DNA of 64,000 nt from Litoreibacter ascidiaceicola (lineage in GTDB: Bacteria > Pseudomonadota > Alphaproteobacteria > Rhodobacterales > Rhodobacteraceae): the NCBI RefSeq assembly GCF_900129235.1, contig NZ_FQUV01000001.1, positions 124,001-188,000 on the forward strand, in the 5' to 3' direction. Below the pieces are notes generated by a model, which saw nothing but the letters and a program-made list of their open reading frames with translations, was not told the DNA's origin and made no database searches. Shown here piece by piece: positions 41,734-52,847 of the stretch (the first letter of the stretch is position 1; each line of letters begins with the position of its first letter). A program made the position numbers and the translations under genes.

Positions 41734-44700
41734 CTATTGCGCGGCCATGGACGGCTCCGCCTTGTCGAGGACGGCGCGCAGTTCTTCGCGGCGCTTGGCG
41801 GCTTTTGCCTCATTGGCCTCTTTCACCGGACCGAAGCCGCGGATTTGCAGCGGAAGCTCCGCTAAAGCGATGGCGGCGTCACGGTTTGTCGCGGCACGGA
41901 TTTTGGGCAGATCAGCCTCGTATTGGGCGATGAGGGCACGCTCCATCTTGCGCTCCGCGCTGTAGCCGAAGGGATCGAACGGCGTGCCGCGCAGGGATTT
42001 GAGTTTGGCCAGCAGCTTGAAGCCACGCGCCATCCATGCGCCGTATTCCTTCTTCAGCGGACGGCCATTTGGGCCCATCTTGGAGAAGATCGGCGGGGCC
42101 AGATGGTAGGTCAGTTTCAAGTCGCCATCGAAGGCGTCGCGGGCCTTGGCTTCGGTGTCGAGATGCAGACGCGCGACTTCGTATTCGTCCTTATAGGCCA
42201 GCAGCTTATGGTAGCCCTTGGCCACGGCCTCTTTCAGCGCCGGATCGTCGATCTGCGCCAGCGCCTTTTGGTAGCGTTTGGCAAGCCTGTTGGATTGGTA
42301 AGCCTTCAGATGGTCACTGCGGAAGGCGATTTTGTCATCCAGCGACTTGGGCAGGTTGACCACCTTGTCGGTGATATAGCCCGCTGCTTGTTCTGGGTGT
42401 TCTGCGGCCCAGCGGCCTAGGGCAAAGGCACGCTTGTTGCGCTCAGGCGCGGCGCCGTTCAGATCAATCGCCTGCATCAACGCATCATGGCTGATCGGCA
42501 GCAAACCCTTTTGCCATGCAGCGCCGAAGATCATCATGTTGGAATAGATGCTGTCACCCATCAACACGCGGGCAAGTTCCGACGCGTCGAAGAACTGAAC
42601 GCGGTCTTGCAGGCGGGCCTCCAGCGACAATTCAAGCCGATCGGAGGGGATTTTGAACTCAGTGTCGCGGGTGAAGTCGCCGGTGACGATCTCGTGGTTA
42701 TTCACCACGGCTCCGGTGCGGTTGGTAGTCATCAGGCCAAGCGTTTTGGCCCCTGCAGTGACCACCAGATCACCGCCAATCACGGCGTCAGCTTCGCCTG
42801 TCGCCACGCGGATGGCGCTGATATCGTCAGGGCTGTTGGCAAGGCGGCAATGGATGTGAACAGCACCGCCTTTCTGGGCCAGCCCCGCCATTTCCATCAT
42901 GCCCGCGCCCTTGCCGTCGATATGCGCGGCCATGGCCAGCACAGCACCAATGGTGACAACGCCGGTGCCGCCGACGCCGGTGATGACGACGTTATGGGTG
43001 CCGTTGATCTGCGGGAGGTTCGGCTTCGGCAAATCAGGGATTTCGACTTTGGCAGTCGCCTGTTTTTTCACCTGTGCACCTTCGATGGTCACGAAGGACG
43101 GGCAGAAGCCGTTGACGCAGGAGAAATCCTTGTTACACGACGACTGGTCGATGGCGCGCTTGCGGCCCAATTCGGTCTCGGCGGGAACGATGGAGACACA
43201 GTTGGATTGCACCCCGCAATCGCCGCAACCTTCGCAGACATCGGTGTTGATGAACACGCGCTTGTCGGGGTCAGGAAACAGGCCGCGCTTGCGGCGGCGG
43301 CGCTTCTCGGCGGCGCAGGTTTGGATATAAACAATGGCCGACACGCCTTTGACCTTGCTCAGTTTTTCCTGAACCAACGGAAGCTCCGCACGTTCGTGGC
43401 GCTCCAGATCTGACGGGAATTGCGAGAAGTCGACATCTTCCTTGTCGTCGTAAACCATAACGACGTCCTTGATGCCCATTGCCTTCAGTTCCGCGACGAT
43501 GCGCGGCGCGTCCAGCCCGCCCTCGTTGCCCTGACCGCCAGTCATCGCAACGGCATCGTTGAACAGCACTTTGTACGTGATGTTCGTCTCTGCCGCGACG
43601 GCGGCGCGGATCGCTTGAATGCCGGAGTGGTTATAGGTCCCGTCGCCAAGGTTCTGGAACACGTGGTCGCGGGTGCTGAACGGCGCCTCACCGATCCAGT
43701 TCGCGCCCTCACCGCCCATCTGGGTGAAGCCGACGGTGCTGCGGTCCATCCATTGCACCATGTAGTGGCAACCGATCCCCGCATAGGCGCGGGAGCCTTC
43801 CGGCACCTTGGTCGAGGAGTTATGCGGGCAGCCGGAGCAGAAATACGGCAAGCGTGCCGCGATATCCTGCGCGTTGTCGGAGCGTTTGGCCTCCGCCAGC
43901 TTGGCAAGCCCTGCTTCGATGCGGTCGGTGCGGCGGCCTTCCTCGATCAGGATGCCGCCAAGTTTCTCTGCAATATCAATCGGGTCGAGTGCGGCGCGGG
44001 TCGGGAACAGCTCCAGCCTGCGGCCATGCTCCCACGTGTCGCCCTTATGCCAACCATAGACGCGCTGGTGGTAGTGGTCGTCGAACAGCGCCTCTTTGAC
44101 CTGCACCTCGATCAGCTTGCGCTTTTCCTCGACGACGATCACCAGATCAAGGTCCTTGGCGAAGTCGTGGAAGCTGTCCATGTCCAGCGGCCAGACCTGT
44201 CCGACCTTGTAGGTGGTCAGCCCCAAACGCTCCGCCTCGGCGGCGTCGATGCCCAGCAGTGACAGCGCATGTTGCAAGTCCAGCCAGTTCTTGCCAGCGG
44301 CGACGAAGCCGATCTTCGCGCCGGGCTTTCCCCATACGCGTTTGTCAATTTTGTTAGCCTTCGCAAAGGCTTCTGCGGCGAACCTACGGTGATCAATCAC
44401 CCGCGCTTCTTGCAATTGAGGGGTATCCACAAGGCGGATGTTCAACCCGCCTTCGGGCATGTCGAACTCGGGCGTGACGAATTGCATCCGGTCAGGGCTG
44501 CCATCAACGACCGAGGTGACCTCGATCGTGTCTTTCATCGTCTTGAGGCCGACCCAGAGGCCGGAGAACCGTGACAAGGCCCAGCCATACATGCCGTAAT
44601 CTAGAATTTCCTGTACGCCTGCGGGCGACAGGACCGGCATGTAAGCGTCTACCATGGCCCAGTCGGATTGGTGCAATGTCGTCGAGGATTCGCCCGTATG

Positions 44701-45141
44701 GTCGTCCCCCATTGCCATCAGCACGCCACCATGGGGCGAAGTGCCTGCCATGTTCGCGTGCCGCATCACGTCGCCGGAGCGATCCACACCAGGGCCTTTG
44801 CCGTACCACAGGCCGAAGACGCCGTCATAACGCCCCTCGCCCCGTAACTCCGCCTGTTGGGCGCCCCAGATCGCGGTCGCCGCAAGGTCTTCGTTCAAGC
44901 CCAGCTGGAATTTGATATCGGCAGGCGCCAACACTTTCTCGGCCTTGGCCATCTGCAAATCGACCGCGCCCAAAGGCGAGCCGCGATAGCCCGTGACCAA
45001 TCCAGCGGTGTTCAGCCCTGCGGCCTTGTCGCGGGCCTTTTGCATCAAAACAAGGCGGACCAGCGCCTGTGTGCCGTTCAGAAGCACTGGTGACTTGCTC
45101 AGATCGAACCGGTCGTTCAGAGAAATTGATTGATCGCCCAT
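41734..45141 (-). CDS. indolepyruvate ferredoxin oxidoreductase, fused subunits
   Basis: A 1135-aa single-chain 2-oxoacid:ferredoxin oxidoreductase of the indolepyruvate type, where archaeal enzymes have separate IorA and IorB chains. The thiamine region has GDGTYNHSGIQAIRAA. A cysteine-rich segment, CEGCGDCGVQSNC followed by CNKDFSCVNGFCPSF, should bind [4Fe-4S]. The catalytic gamma-type part has GVGGTGVVTIGAVLAMAAHIDGKG. It oxidatively decarboxylates arylpyruvates or related acids to acyl-CoA. The start at 45141 (MGDQSISLND) was chosen because the upstream extension is unlike the family. A LysR gene diverges. Confidence 0.92.
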   Translation of the reverse strand: MGDQSISLNDRFDLSKSPVLLNGTQALVRLVLMQKARDKAAGLNTAGLVTGYRGSPLGAVDLQMAKAEKVLAPADIKFQLGLNEDLAATAIWGAQQAELRGEGRYDGVFGLWYGKGPGVDRSGDVMRHANMAGTSPHGGVLMAMGDDHTGESSTTLHQSDWAMVDAYMPVLSPAGVQEILDYGMYGWALSRFSGLWVGLKTMKDTIEVTSVVDGSPDRMQFVTPEFDMPEGGLNIRLVDTPQLQEARVIDHRRFAAEAFAKANKIDKRVWGKPGAKIGFVAAGKNWLDLQHALSLLGIDAAEAERLGLTTYKVGQVWPLDMDSFHDFAKDLDLVIVVEEKRKLIEVQVKEALFDDHYHQRVYGWHKGDTWEHGRRLELFPTRAALDPIDIAEKLGGILIEEGRRTDRIEAGLAKLAEAKRSDNAQDIAARLPYFCSGCPHNSSTKVPEGSRAYAGIGCHYMVQWMDRSTVGFTQMGGEGANWIGEAPFSTRDHVFQNLGDGTYNHSGIQAIRAAVAAETNITYKVLFNDAVAMTGGQGNEGGLDAPRIVAELKAMGIKDVVMVYDDKEDVDFSQFPSDLERHERAELPLVQEKLSKVKGVSAIVYIQTCAAEKRRRRKRGLFPDPDKRVFINTDVCEGCGDCGVQSNCVSIVPAETELGRKRAIDQSSCNKDFSCVNGFCPSFVTIEGAQVKKQATAKVEIPDLPKPNLPQINGTHNVVITGVGGTGVVTIGAVLAMAAHIDGKGAGMMEMAGLAQKGGAVHIHCRLANSPDDISAIRVATGEADAVIGGDLVVTAGAKTLGLMTTNRTGAVVNNHEIVTGDFTRDTEFKIPSDRLELSLEARLQDRVQFFDASELARVLMGDSIYSNMMIFGAAWQKGLLPISHDALMQAIDLNGAAPERNKRAFALGRWAAEHPEQAAGYITDKVVNLPKSLDDKIAFRSDHLKAYQSNRLAKRYQKALAQIDDPALKEAVAKGYHKLLAYKDEYEVARLHLDTEAKARDAFDGDLKLTYHLAPPIFSKMGPNGRPLKKEYGAWMARGFKLLAKLKSLRGTPFDPFGYSAERKMERALIAQYEADLPKIRAATNRDAAIALAELPLQIRGFGPVKEANEAKAAKRREELRAVLDKAEPSMAAQ

Positions 45142-45175
45142 GCCGCGCCTCCCAGTGCTCAGGTTACCGCTATTA

Positions 45176-45196
45176 TAGGTCACAAAAGCTGACCTA
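45176..45196. promoter_or_regulatory. inverted repeat between the ferredoxin oxidoreductase and LysR genes
   Basis: TAGGTCA, 7 bp, TGACCTA: a perfect 7-bp dyad 35 bp upstream of the oxidoreductase start. It may be the site of the divergent LysR protein or of another regulator. Confidence 0.45.
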
Positions 45197-45291
45197 CCAA
45201 GCGGTTTTTACAAATCAAGCCTTTTCGGGTCCCCCTTCGAAAGGTTACATGTCTGCAACTTAAAGTATTTTAGTAAGAAAGTGGGTCCTTT

Positions 45292-46197
45292 ATGGATTGG
45301 GACAAGTTGCGAATTTTTCATGCGGTGGCCGATGCGGGCAGCTTAACACATGCCGGTGATACCCTGCATCTGTCGCAATCCGCCGTGTCGCGGCAAGTGC
45401 GCGCGCTTGAAGAATCCCTCAACACCACCCTGTTCCACCGCCATGCCCGCGGCCTGATTCTGACCGAACAGGGCGAGCTGCTGTTCGACGCGACCCGCGC
45501 CATGACCAAGCGTCTTGACGCGGCCTCGGCCCGTATTCGCGACAGCGAGGAAGAGGTATTCGGCGAGTTGCGGATCACCACAACAATCGGTTTCGGATCT
45601 CTCTGGCTCGCGCCCCGCCTATCGCGGCTGTACGACAAATACCCCGACCTCAATATCAATTTGATGCTGGACGAGAGGGTCCTTGACCTGCCCATGCGCG
45701 AGGCCGATGTGGCGATCCGTATGAAAGAGCCCTCGCAGGCTGATCTTGTCCGCAAACGGCTGATGTCGGTGCGGATGCGGCTTTACGCATCGCGTGAATA
45801 CCTGACCACTCAAGACATCCCTGAGACCATGGAAGATTTGCAAGAACATCGCCTGATTTGTCAGAACGTCAATTCGGAGCAAGTGTCCGCGGGTGCCACA
45901 CTGGTGCGAGAATTGATGAGTTATGACCTGCCGAACGTGTTGACAGTGAACAACTATTTTGGATGTTTGCAGGCTGTGCGAAATGGCTTGGGCATTGGCG
46001 TATTGCCCGATTACGTCGCAATCGACGATGCGGAACTGGTGCGTGTGCTGCCGGAAGTCGAATCGAACGCTGTTCCTGTATTTCTGGCGTTTCCCGAAGA
46101 GTTGCGGCAGTCCAAGCGGATATCGGCCTTCCGTGACTTTGTTCTGGAGCAGATCGGCGAGCAAAAGAAACGCGCGCAAATGGTTGATAACGAGTGA
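45292..46197 (+). CDS. LysR-family transcriptional regulator
   Basis: A 301-aa LysR regulator with MDWDKLRIFHAVADAGSLTHAGDTLHLSQSAVSRQVRALEE as its winged helix-turn-helix (residues 1-41) and an effector domain from about residue 90. It is divergent from the indolepyruvate ferredoxin oxidoreductase gene, which it may control. The 3' region carries a candidate transcript and a strong terminator at 46334. Confidence 0.9.
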   Translation: MDWDKLRIFHAVADAGSLTHAGDTLHLSQSAVSRQVRALEESLNTTLFHRHARGLILTEQGELLFDATRAMTKRLDAASARIRDSEEEVFGELRITTTIGFGSLWLAPRLSRLYDKYPDLNINLMLDERVLDLPMREADVAIRMKEPSQADLVRKRLMSVRMRLYASREYLTTQDIPETMEDLQEHRLICQNVNSEQVSAGATLVRELMSYDLPNVLTVNNYFGCLQAVRNGLGIGVLPDYVAIDDAELVRVLPEVESNAVPVFLAFPEELRQSKRISAFRDFVLEQIGEQKKRAQMVDNE

Positions 46198-46333
46198 TTT
46201 AGAGCTTGATATGCGCTGGACGCATAGCGGATATGCTTTAAAAACTGCCTATTTTTCTTGAACCGAACAGTTCGGATGCCTAGTTCTTGGTCATGGGAAA
46301 CACCTAGTGTCTCCCACCTCCCTGTTGGACTTC

Positions 46334-46362
46334 GGCCGAGCTTTATGCTCGGCCTTTTTTTT
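46334..46362 (+). terminator. strong intrinsic terminator
   Basis: GGCCGAGC, loop TTTAT, GCTCGGCC: a perfect 8-bp stem followed by eight T. It ends the LysR transcript or a short RNA beginning upstream of it (46206-46262). Confidence 0.95.
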
Positions 46363-46393
46363 GACAACAGGTTCGATAATCAGGCGAGAAACG

Positions 46394-46684
46394 ATGACAA
46401 CAAAAGCAAACATAATTTTTCGCTTGTTTTTGGACGCTCTCTTGGTGGGATTCAGCTTTCCCCTCGTGAAGAGTCTCAGTCAGGCGATTGAAGACGATTT
46501 AACTCGATTTGAGTCAATTGCCCCGATCGCGCTGTTCAGCGCTGGTGTGAATTTGTTGATTTTGGATGTCTTCACGTCGCTGGAAGAAAAGTCGACGCTG
46601 TTTCAACAAGGAAAAAGAGAGCCGTTATCCATATTCTTCATGGTTTTAACTGTTTTGGCGATCTACTGGCTTTGGCTCAACTAG
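46394..46684 (+). CDS. small membrane protein of unknown function
   Basis: A 96-aa protein with three hydrophobic segments (about residues 7-28, 42-62 and 79-94) separated by short charged loops. The ATG at 46394 gives the first residues MTTKANIIFRLFLDALL; the longer frame runs through the preceding terminator, so it is not real. AGGCGAG is a weak ribosome binding site. No family recognised. Confidence 0.6.
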   Translation: MTTKANIIFRLFLDALLVGFSFPLVKSLSQAIEDDLTRFESIAPIALFSAGVNLLILDVFTSLEEKSTLFQQGKREPLSIFFMVLTVLAIYWLWLN

Positions 46685-46774
46685 TCTGCGGAAAGCTAAA
46701 ACACCAGAACTGAAGACAAGTTCCAAATGTCTCTACGACCCCTGGCAGATCCTCGACGAGTATCTGAAAATTGA

Positions 46775-46814
46775 GTTTTCTTGAAAGTCTGTCCGTCGGC
46801 GCAGTCAAGAAAAC
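46775..46814. promoter_or_regulatory. inverted repeat upstream of purL
   Basis: GTTTTCTTGA, 20 bp, then its exact complement TCAAGAAAAC, within the 205-bp gap before purL. It could be an operator pair or an RNA stem. Function unknown. Confidence 0.4.
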
Positions 46815-46889
46815 GCCATCCCCCCTTCCCCCTGCGGCCCCTGTGCAATATGAGGTCCGCAAGCAGAAATGATCTGGGGAATTCACGGC

Positions 46890-49049
<2,160 letters not shown>

Positions 49050-49123
49050 ACGTGGGTTGTCACCCAACCTTCGGCTGCCTACTTTCCTATTAACGACGAT
49101 CCCCTGACAGGAGCCTTAAGCCC

Positions 49124-49348
49124 ATGCAACCCAATGACATCGAGGACTTGATCCGCGTGAGCTTCCCCAACGCGCATATTGAAGTACAAGGCGACGACGG
49201 CGCGCATTTCTCGGCGCTTGTGGTGGATGAAAGTTTCAAAGGCCAAAACCGTGTGCAGCAACAACGTGCGGTAATGGCAGCTGTGAAAGACAAAGTGGAC
49301 AGCGGCGAATTGCACGCGCTGGCCCTGACAACGAAAGCACCGGAGTAA
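49124..49348 (+). CDS. bolA: BolA-family protein
   Basis: A 74-aa BolA fold protein (MQPNDIEDLIRVSFPNAHIEVQGDDGAHFSALVVDESFKGQNRVQQQRAVMAAV). The conserved Cys/His-type ligand area is GAHFSALV, and the invariant FXGXXXXXXXXXV region is present. BolA partners with CGFS glutaredoxins in [2Fe-2S] handling, and the Grx4 gene is 3 bp downstream. Short BolA of the YrbA/IbaG type. Confidence 0.9.
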   Translation: MQPNDIEDLIRVSFPNAHIEVQGDDGAHFSALVVDESFKGQNRVQQQRAVMAAVKDKVDSGELHALALTTKAPE

Positions 49349-49351
49349 GAC

Positions 49352-49714
49352 ATGACTGACGCAAACGCACAAATCAAAGACACCGTGACCAGCAACGACG
49401 TGGTGCTGTTCATGAAAGGCACCTCAGAGATGCCGCAATGCGGCTTCTCGTCCAAAGTGGCGGGTGTACTGAACTACATGGGCGTCCAGTACAAAGACGT
49501 GAATGTGCTGGCGGATGACGCCATCCGGAACGGCATTAAGGAATTCTCGGATTGGCCAACGATCCCGCAGCTTTACGTCAAAGGCGAGTTCGTCGGTGGC
49601 TGCGATATCATCACCGAGATGACCCTGTCGGGCGAGCTGGATACCCTGCTGGAGCAAAACGGTGTAAGCTTCGACAAAGACGCGGCCAACAAAATCCGCG
49701 AACACAACACCTGA
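49352..49714 (+). CDS. grxD: monothiol glutaredoxin Grx4
   Basis: A 120-aa CGFS monothiol glutaredoxin; the active site is [28 protein letters not shown] holds the glutathione-binding cis-Pro and GG. It delivers [2Fe-2S] clusters with BolA. GGAG lies before the start. A paralogue with no catalytic Cys follows immediately. Confidence 0.95.
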   Translation: MTDANAQIKDTVTSNDVVLFMKGTSEMPQCGFSSKVAGVLNYMGVQYKDVNVLADDAIRNGIKEFSDWPTIPQLYVKGEFVGGCDIITEMTLSGELDTLLEQNGVSFDKDAANKIREHNT

Positions 49715-49727
49715 AAGGGCCTGAGCC

Positions 49728-50093
49728 ATGAGCGATGAAATTGAAGACTACCTGAATGATGTCTTCTCCAAGCATCGCGTGGTCTTGTTCATGAATGGCA
49801 CGGTCGAAGCGCCGGCGGACGCGGAATCGATGGCGGCTCGGAATCTGCTTTCGTCGATTAAGATCGCGTTCCATCCCGTCGACGTCAGCCGCGACCCACG
49901 CCTGTTGCCTGCCGTGCAAAAGCGGTCGGAATGGGAGCAACTGGCGCAGCTGTTCATCGACGGGCAGTTCATCTGCGACAGCTTCAATATGGGGACATTT
50001 CTGAAATCCAAGGATCTTGATAAAATCCTTAAATCCAAGAAGGTCCCGTTCGACGAGGCCGCTGCCGATCAGTTTCGAGAGATGAATTCCTAA
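49728..50093 (+). CDS. glutaredoxin-like protein without the CGFS cysteine
   Basis: A 121-aa paralogue of the preceding Grx4. The aligned region reads VVLFMNGTVEAPADAES where Grx4 has [17 protein letters not shown], so the active-site Cys and Phe are gone. The cis-Pro region is also changed (EWEQLAQLFIDGQFICDSF). It still keeps the thioredoxin-fold spacing, and one Cys in FICDSF aligns near the Grx4 GGCDI Cys. It is an intact frame 14 bp after grxD, so it is not an obvious pseudogene. Role unknown: perhaps a regulator or scaffold of the BolA-Grx4 complex. Confidence 0.85.
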   Translation: MSDEIEDYLNDVFSKHRVVLFMNGTVEAPADAESMAARNLLSSIKIAFHPVDVSRDPRLLPAVQKRSEWEQLAQLFIDGQFICDSFNMGTFLKSKDLDKILKSKKVPFDEAAADQFREMNS

Positions 50094-50112
50094 ATCGATC
50101 TACGCCCACAAA

Positions 50113-50146
50113 AAAGCCCGGCTGAAGCATCGCTTCGCCGGGCTTT
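50113..50146. terminator. terminator of tkt (and possibly of the glutaredoxin operon)
   Basis: AAAGCCCGGC and GCCGGGCTTT form a stem that extends inward through GAAGC/GCTTC with one bulge. On the minus strand six T follow, so it ends tkt transcripts. On the + strand the T run is shorter. Confidence 0.9.
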
Positions 50147-50165
50147 GTTATTCTTTCCGAGTGAC

Positions 50166-52181
50166 TTAGAGCAAGCTCTTCACCTTATCAACGACACCTT
50201 GTGCAGTGATGCCGAAATGCGCGTAAAGCTCGTCAGCCGGTGCAGAAGCCCCGAAGCTGTCCATGCCGACGAAGCCCGCTTTGCCGGTTTTACCGCGCTC
50301 GCCCAGTAGCCATTTGTCCCAGCCGAAGCCGATAGCGGCCTCGACCGCGACACGCACCGGACCGGCGGGCAGCACCTTGCGGCGGTACTTCTCGTCCTGC
50401 GCCTCGAACAGCTCCCAGCAGGGCATGGACACGACGCGGGTGCCAATACCTTCAGCCTCCAGCAACTCACGCGCGGCCAAGGCGATTTCCACCTCGGAGC
50501 CGGTCGCCATGATGATCGCCTGACGTTTGCTCTCGGCCTCGGCCAAGACATAGGCGCCCATCGCTGTCTGGTTTTTCAACGTGTGATCAGTCCGCACGGT
50601 GGGCAGGTTTTGACGTGACAGCGCCAGAACCGATGGCGTCGATTTGGATGTTAGCGCCAGCTCCCACGCCTCGGCCGTTTCCACCGCATCCGCAGGGCGG
50701 AAGACATTGGTGTTTGGCGTGGCGCGCAGCATGGCGAGGTGCTCTACTGGCTGGTGGGTCGGGCCATCTTCGCCAAGACCGATGCTGTCATGGGTCATCA
50801 CATAGGTGACCGGAATTCCCATCAAAGCGGACAGACGCATTGCACCACGCGCATAGTCGGTGAAACACATGAATGTCCCACCGTAAGGCTTTGTTCCGCC
50901 ATGCAAAGCCATGCCGTTCATCGCAGCGGCCATACCGTGTTCGCGGATGCCGTAATACATGTAGCGGCCTTTGCGGTTCTCCGGAGAGAACACGCCCATA
51001 TCCGTTGTCAGCGTGTTGTTGGACCCTGTCAGGTCGGCAGAGCCGCCGAAGGTTTCCTGCATGATCGGGTTGATCACTTCCAACGCCATCTCAGACGCTT
51101 TGCGGGTGGCCACTTTTGGCTGGGTGTCGCTGATCTGCTTTTTCAGCGCCTTTATGGTGGCCGACAGCTTTTTCGGAGCCTCCCCTGCATAGCAGCGGGC
51201 GAACTCTTTCTGCTTGGAGCCGGAGACCTCGCCAAGGCGGGTTTCCCATGACTTGCGGTCTTCCGCCCCGCGTTTGCCAATCTTTTCCCACTGGGATTTA
51301 ACGTCATCAGGAATTTCAAACGGGCCGTAGCTCCAGCCATAGGCCTCCTTGGTGTCGCGGATCAGCTCCTCCGAGGTCAGCGCGCCGTGACCTTTGGAGG
51401 TGTCCTGCGCTGATGAGCCGAGCGCGATATGCGTTTTGCACGCGATCATCGACGGCTTTTTGGTCTTCTTGGCCTTCTCGATGGCCGCATCGATCTGCTC
51501 GGGGTCGTGGCCGTCGATTTCCTGCACATGCCAGCCGGACGCCTTGAAGCGCATGACCTGATCGGTGCGGTCTGACAGATCGACTTTGCCGTCGATGGTG
51601 ATGTTGTTGTTGTCCCAGAACACAACAAGGCGACCCAACTCGTGGCGACCTGCAAGGCTGATGGCCTCCTGGCTGACGCCTTCCATCAGGCAGCCGTCGC
51701 CGGCGACGCAGTAGGTATAGTGGTCAACGATCTTCTTGCCGAACCGTGCGCGCTGGTTTTCCTCGGCCAGTGCGAAGCCGACAGAGTTGGCGATGCCTTG
51801 CCCCAACGGGCCGGTTGTTGTCTCGACGCCCTTGGCGTGACCGTATTCGGGGTGGCCCGCAGTAATTGCGCCCAATTGGCGGAAGTTCTTGATCTGCTCC
51901 AGCGTCATGTCGGAATATCCGGTGAGGTGCAGCAGCGAATAGATCAGCATGGAGCCGTGGCCCGCAGACAGGATGAAACGGTCGCGATCCGGCCATTCGG
52001 GCGCGGAGGCGTCAAACTTCAAATGCTTCTCGAACAGGACCGTCGCCACGTCAGCCATGCCCATAGGCATGCCGGAGTGGCCGGAATTTGCCGCCGCAAC
52101 GGCGTCCAGTGTCAGCGTGCGGATGGCGGCTGCGCGCATCCAATGTTCGGGGTGGGCTTTGCGCAGGGCTGCAATATCCAA
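50166..52181 (-). CDS. tkt: transketolase
   Basis: A 671-aa thiamine-diphosphate enzyme of the pentose phosphate pathway. Motifs: [13 protein letters not shown] (ThDP/Mg2+), NNNITIDG, and [19 protein letters not shown] in the second half. The usual N terminus is [40 protein letters not shown], and here TTG at 52181 encodes the residue just before DIAAL, with AAGGA 8 bases upstream. The track's ATG at 52277 would add 32 residues of unrelated sequence and overlap the CRP-like site. A TTG start is therefore chosen. Length matches the family (about 670). Confidence 0.94.
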   Translation of the reverse strand: MDIAALRKAHPEHWMRAAAIRTLTLDAVAAANSGHSGMPMGMADVATVLFEKHLKFDASAPEWPDRDRFILSAGHGSMLIYSLLHLTGYSDMTLEQIKNFRQLGAITAGHPEYGHAKGVETTTGPLGQGIANSVGFALAEENQRARFGKKIVDHYTYCVAGDGCLMEGVSQEAISLAGRHELGRLVVFWDNNNITIDGKVDLSDRTDQVMRFKASGWHVQEIDGHDPEQIDAAIEKAKKTKKPSMIACKTHIALGSSAQDTSKGHGALTSEELIRDTKEAYGWSYGPFEIPDDVKSQWEKIGKRGAEDRKSWETRLGEVSGSKQKEFARCYAGEAPKKLSATIKALKKQISDTQPKVATRKASEMALEVINPIMQETFGGSADLTGSNNTLTTDMGVFSPENRKGRYMYYGIREHGMAAAMNGMALHGGTKPYGGTFMCFTDYARGAMRLSALMGIPVTYVMTHDSIGLGEDGPTHQPVEHLAMLRATPNTNVFRPADAVETAEAWELALTSKSTPSVLALSRQNLPTVRTDHTLKNQTAMGAYVLAEAESKRQAIIMATGSEVEIALAARELLEAEGIGTRVVSMPCWELFEAQDEKYRRKVLPAGPVRVAVEAAIGFGWDKWLLGERGKTGKAGFVGMDSFGASAPADELYAHFGITAQGVVDKVKSLL

Positions 52182-52262
52182 GGCTCTGATCCTTATTAGG
52201 CGGTGCGTATCGACCGCGGTGATACCAGCGTTGGCGCGAAGTTCAAGCCGTGGCAGACGCCC

Positions 52263-52278
52263 TGTGACCGCGATCACA
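52263..52278. promoter_or_regulatory. CRP-like site upstream of tkt
   Basis: TGTGA, 6 bp, TCACA: exact match to the classical CRP half-site pattern, 82 bp before the tkt start codon. It lies in the divergent region shared with the zauP-like gene (start 52395). Whether the resident CRP/FNR protein uses this consensus is not known. Confidence 0.5.
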
Positions 52279-52394
52279 GCTTAAAGGGGAGGCATTCGGC
52301 GCAATCTATGGTTAAAATCAAGCCTGTGAGGCACGGAGTTGATTCGTGACGGGAAACCCCGTCTTTGGATCCTCCAACGAGACGAGGGATATAC

Positions 52395-52844
52395 ATGACT
52401 GACGTCACCGAGCTGGAGCAGCGCATTATCACTGCGTTGGACAGAATTGAGTACAGCGCCGACCAGATTGCCAGCGCACCAGCGGCCCCGGATGCCGATA
52501 TGGTGGAAGAGCTTGAAATCGAGCGGGACACGAACGCGCGACTGGTCGAGTCCGGCCAGCAGAACCTTGCCCGCATCGAGCGTCTGGAGACCCGTGTGGC
52601 CCGCCTGACCGACAGGCTGGAATTCATGGACGGCGAAAACAAGCGCCTGCAAGCCGTCATGGGGGCTTTGCGTGAGACCAACAAGCAACTGCGTGGCGCA
52701 AATGCGGAACACCAAGGCGCGGATGCCGCCATCAACACAGCGCTTGAGACCGAAAACGAGGCGCTCCACGCCGCCCGCACTGCCGATCTGGCGGAACTTG
52801 ATGACATTCTGAGCGAAATCGCACCACTGGTTAAGGAGGGATAA
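52395..52844 (+). CDS. zauP: coiled-coil protein, probable ZauP
   Basis: A 149-aa protein, Glu/Ala/Leu/Arg-rich, mostly coiled coil from about residue 30 to 135, with no membrane segment. It lies 3 bp upstream of zapA, as zauP does in Caulobacter, where ZauP and ZapA together focus the Z ring. The start at 52395 (MTDVTELEQRIITALDRIE) was preferred to the in-frame ATG 30 bases earlier. The name rests on position and coiled-coil nature. Confidence 0.75.
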   Translation: MTDVTELEQRIITALDRIEYSADQIASAPAAPDADMVEELEIERDTNARLVESGQQNLARIERLETRVARLTDRLEFMDGENKRLQAVMGALRETNKQLRGANAEHQGADAAINTALETENEALHAARTADLAELDDILSEIAPLVKEG

Positions 52845-52847
52845 GCC

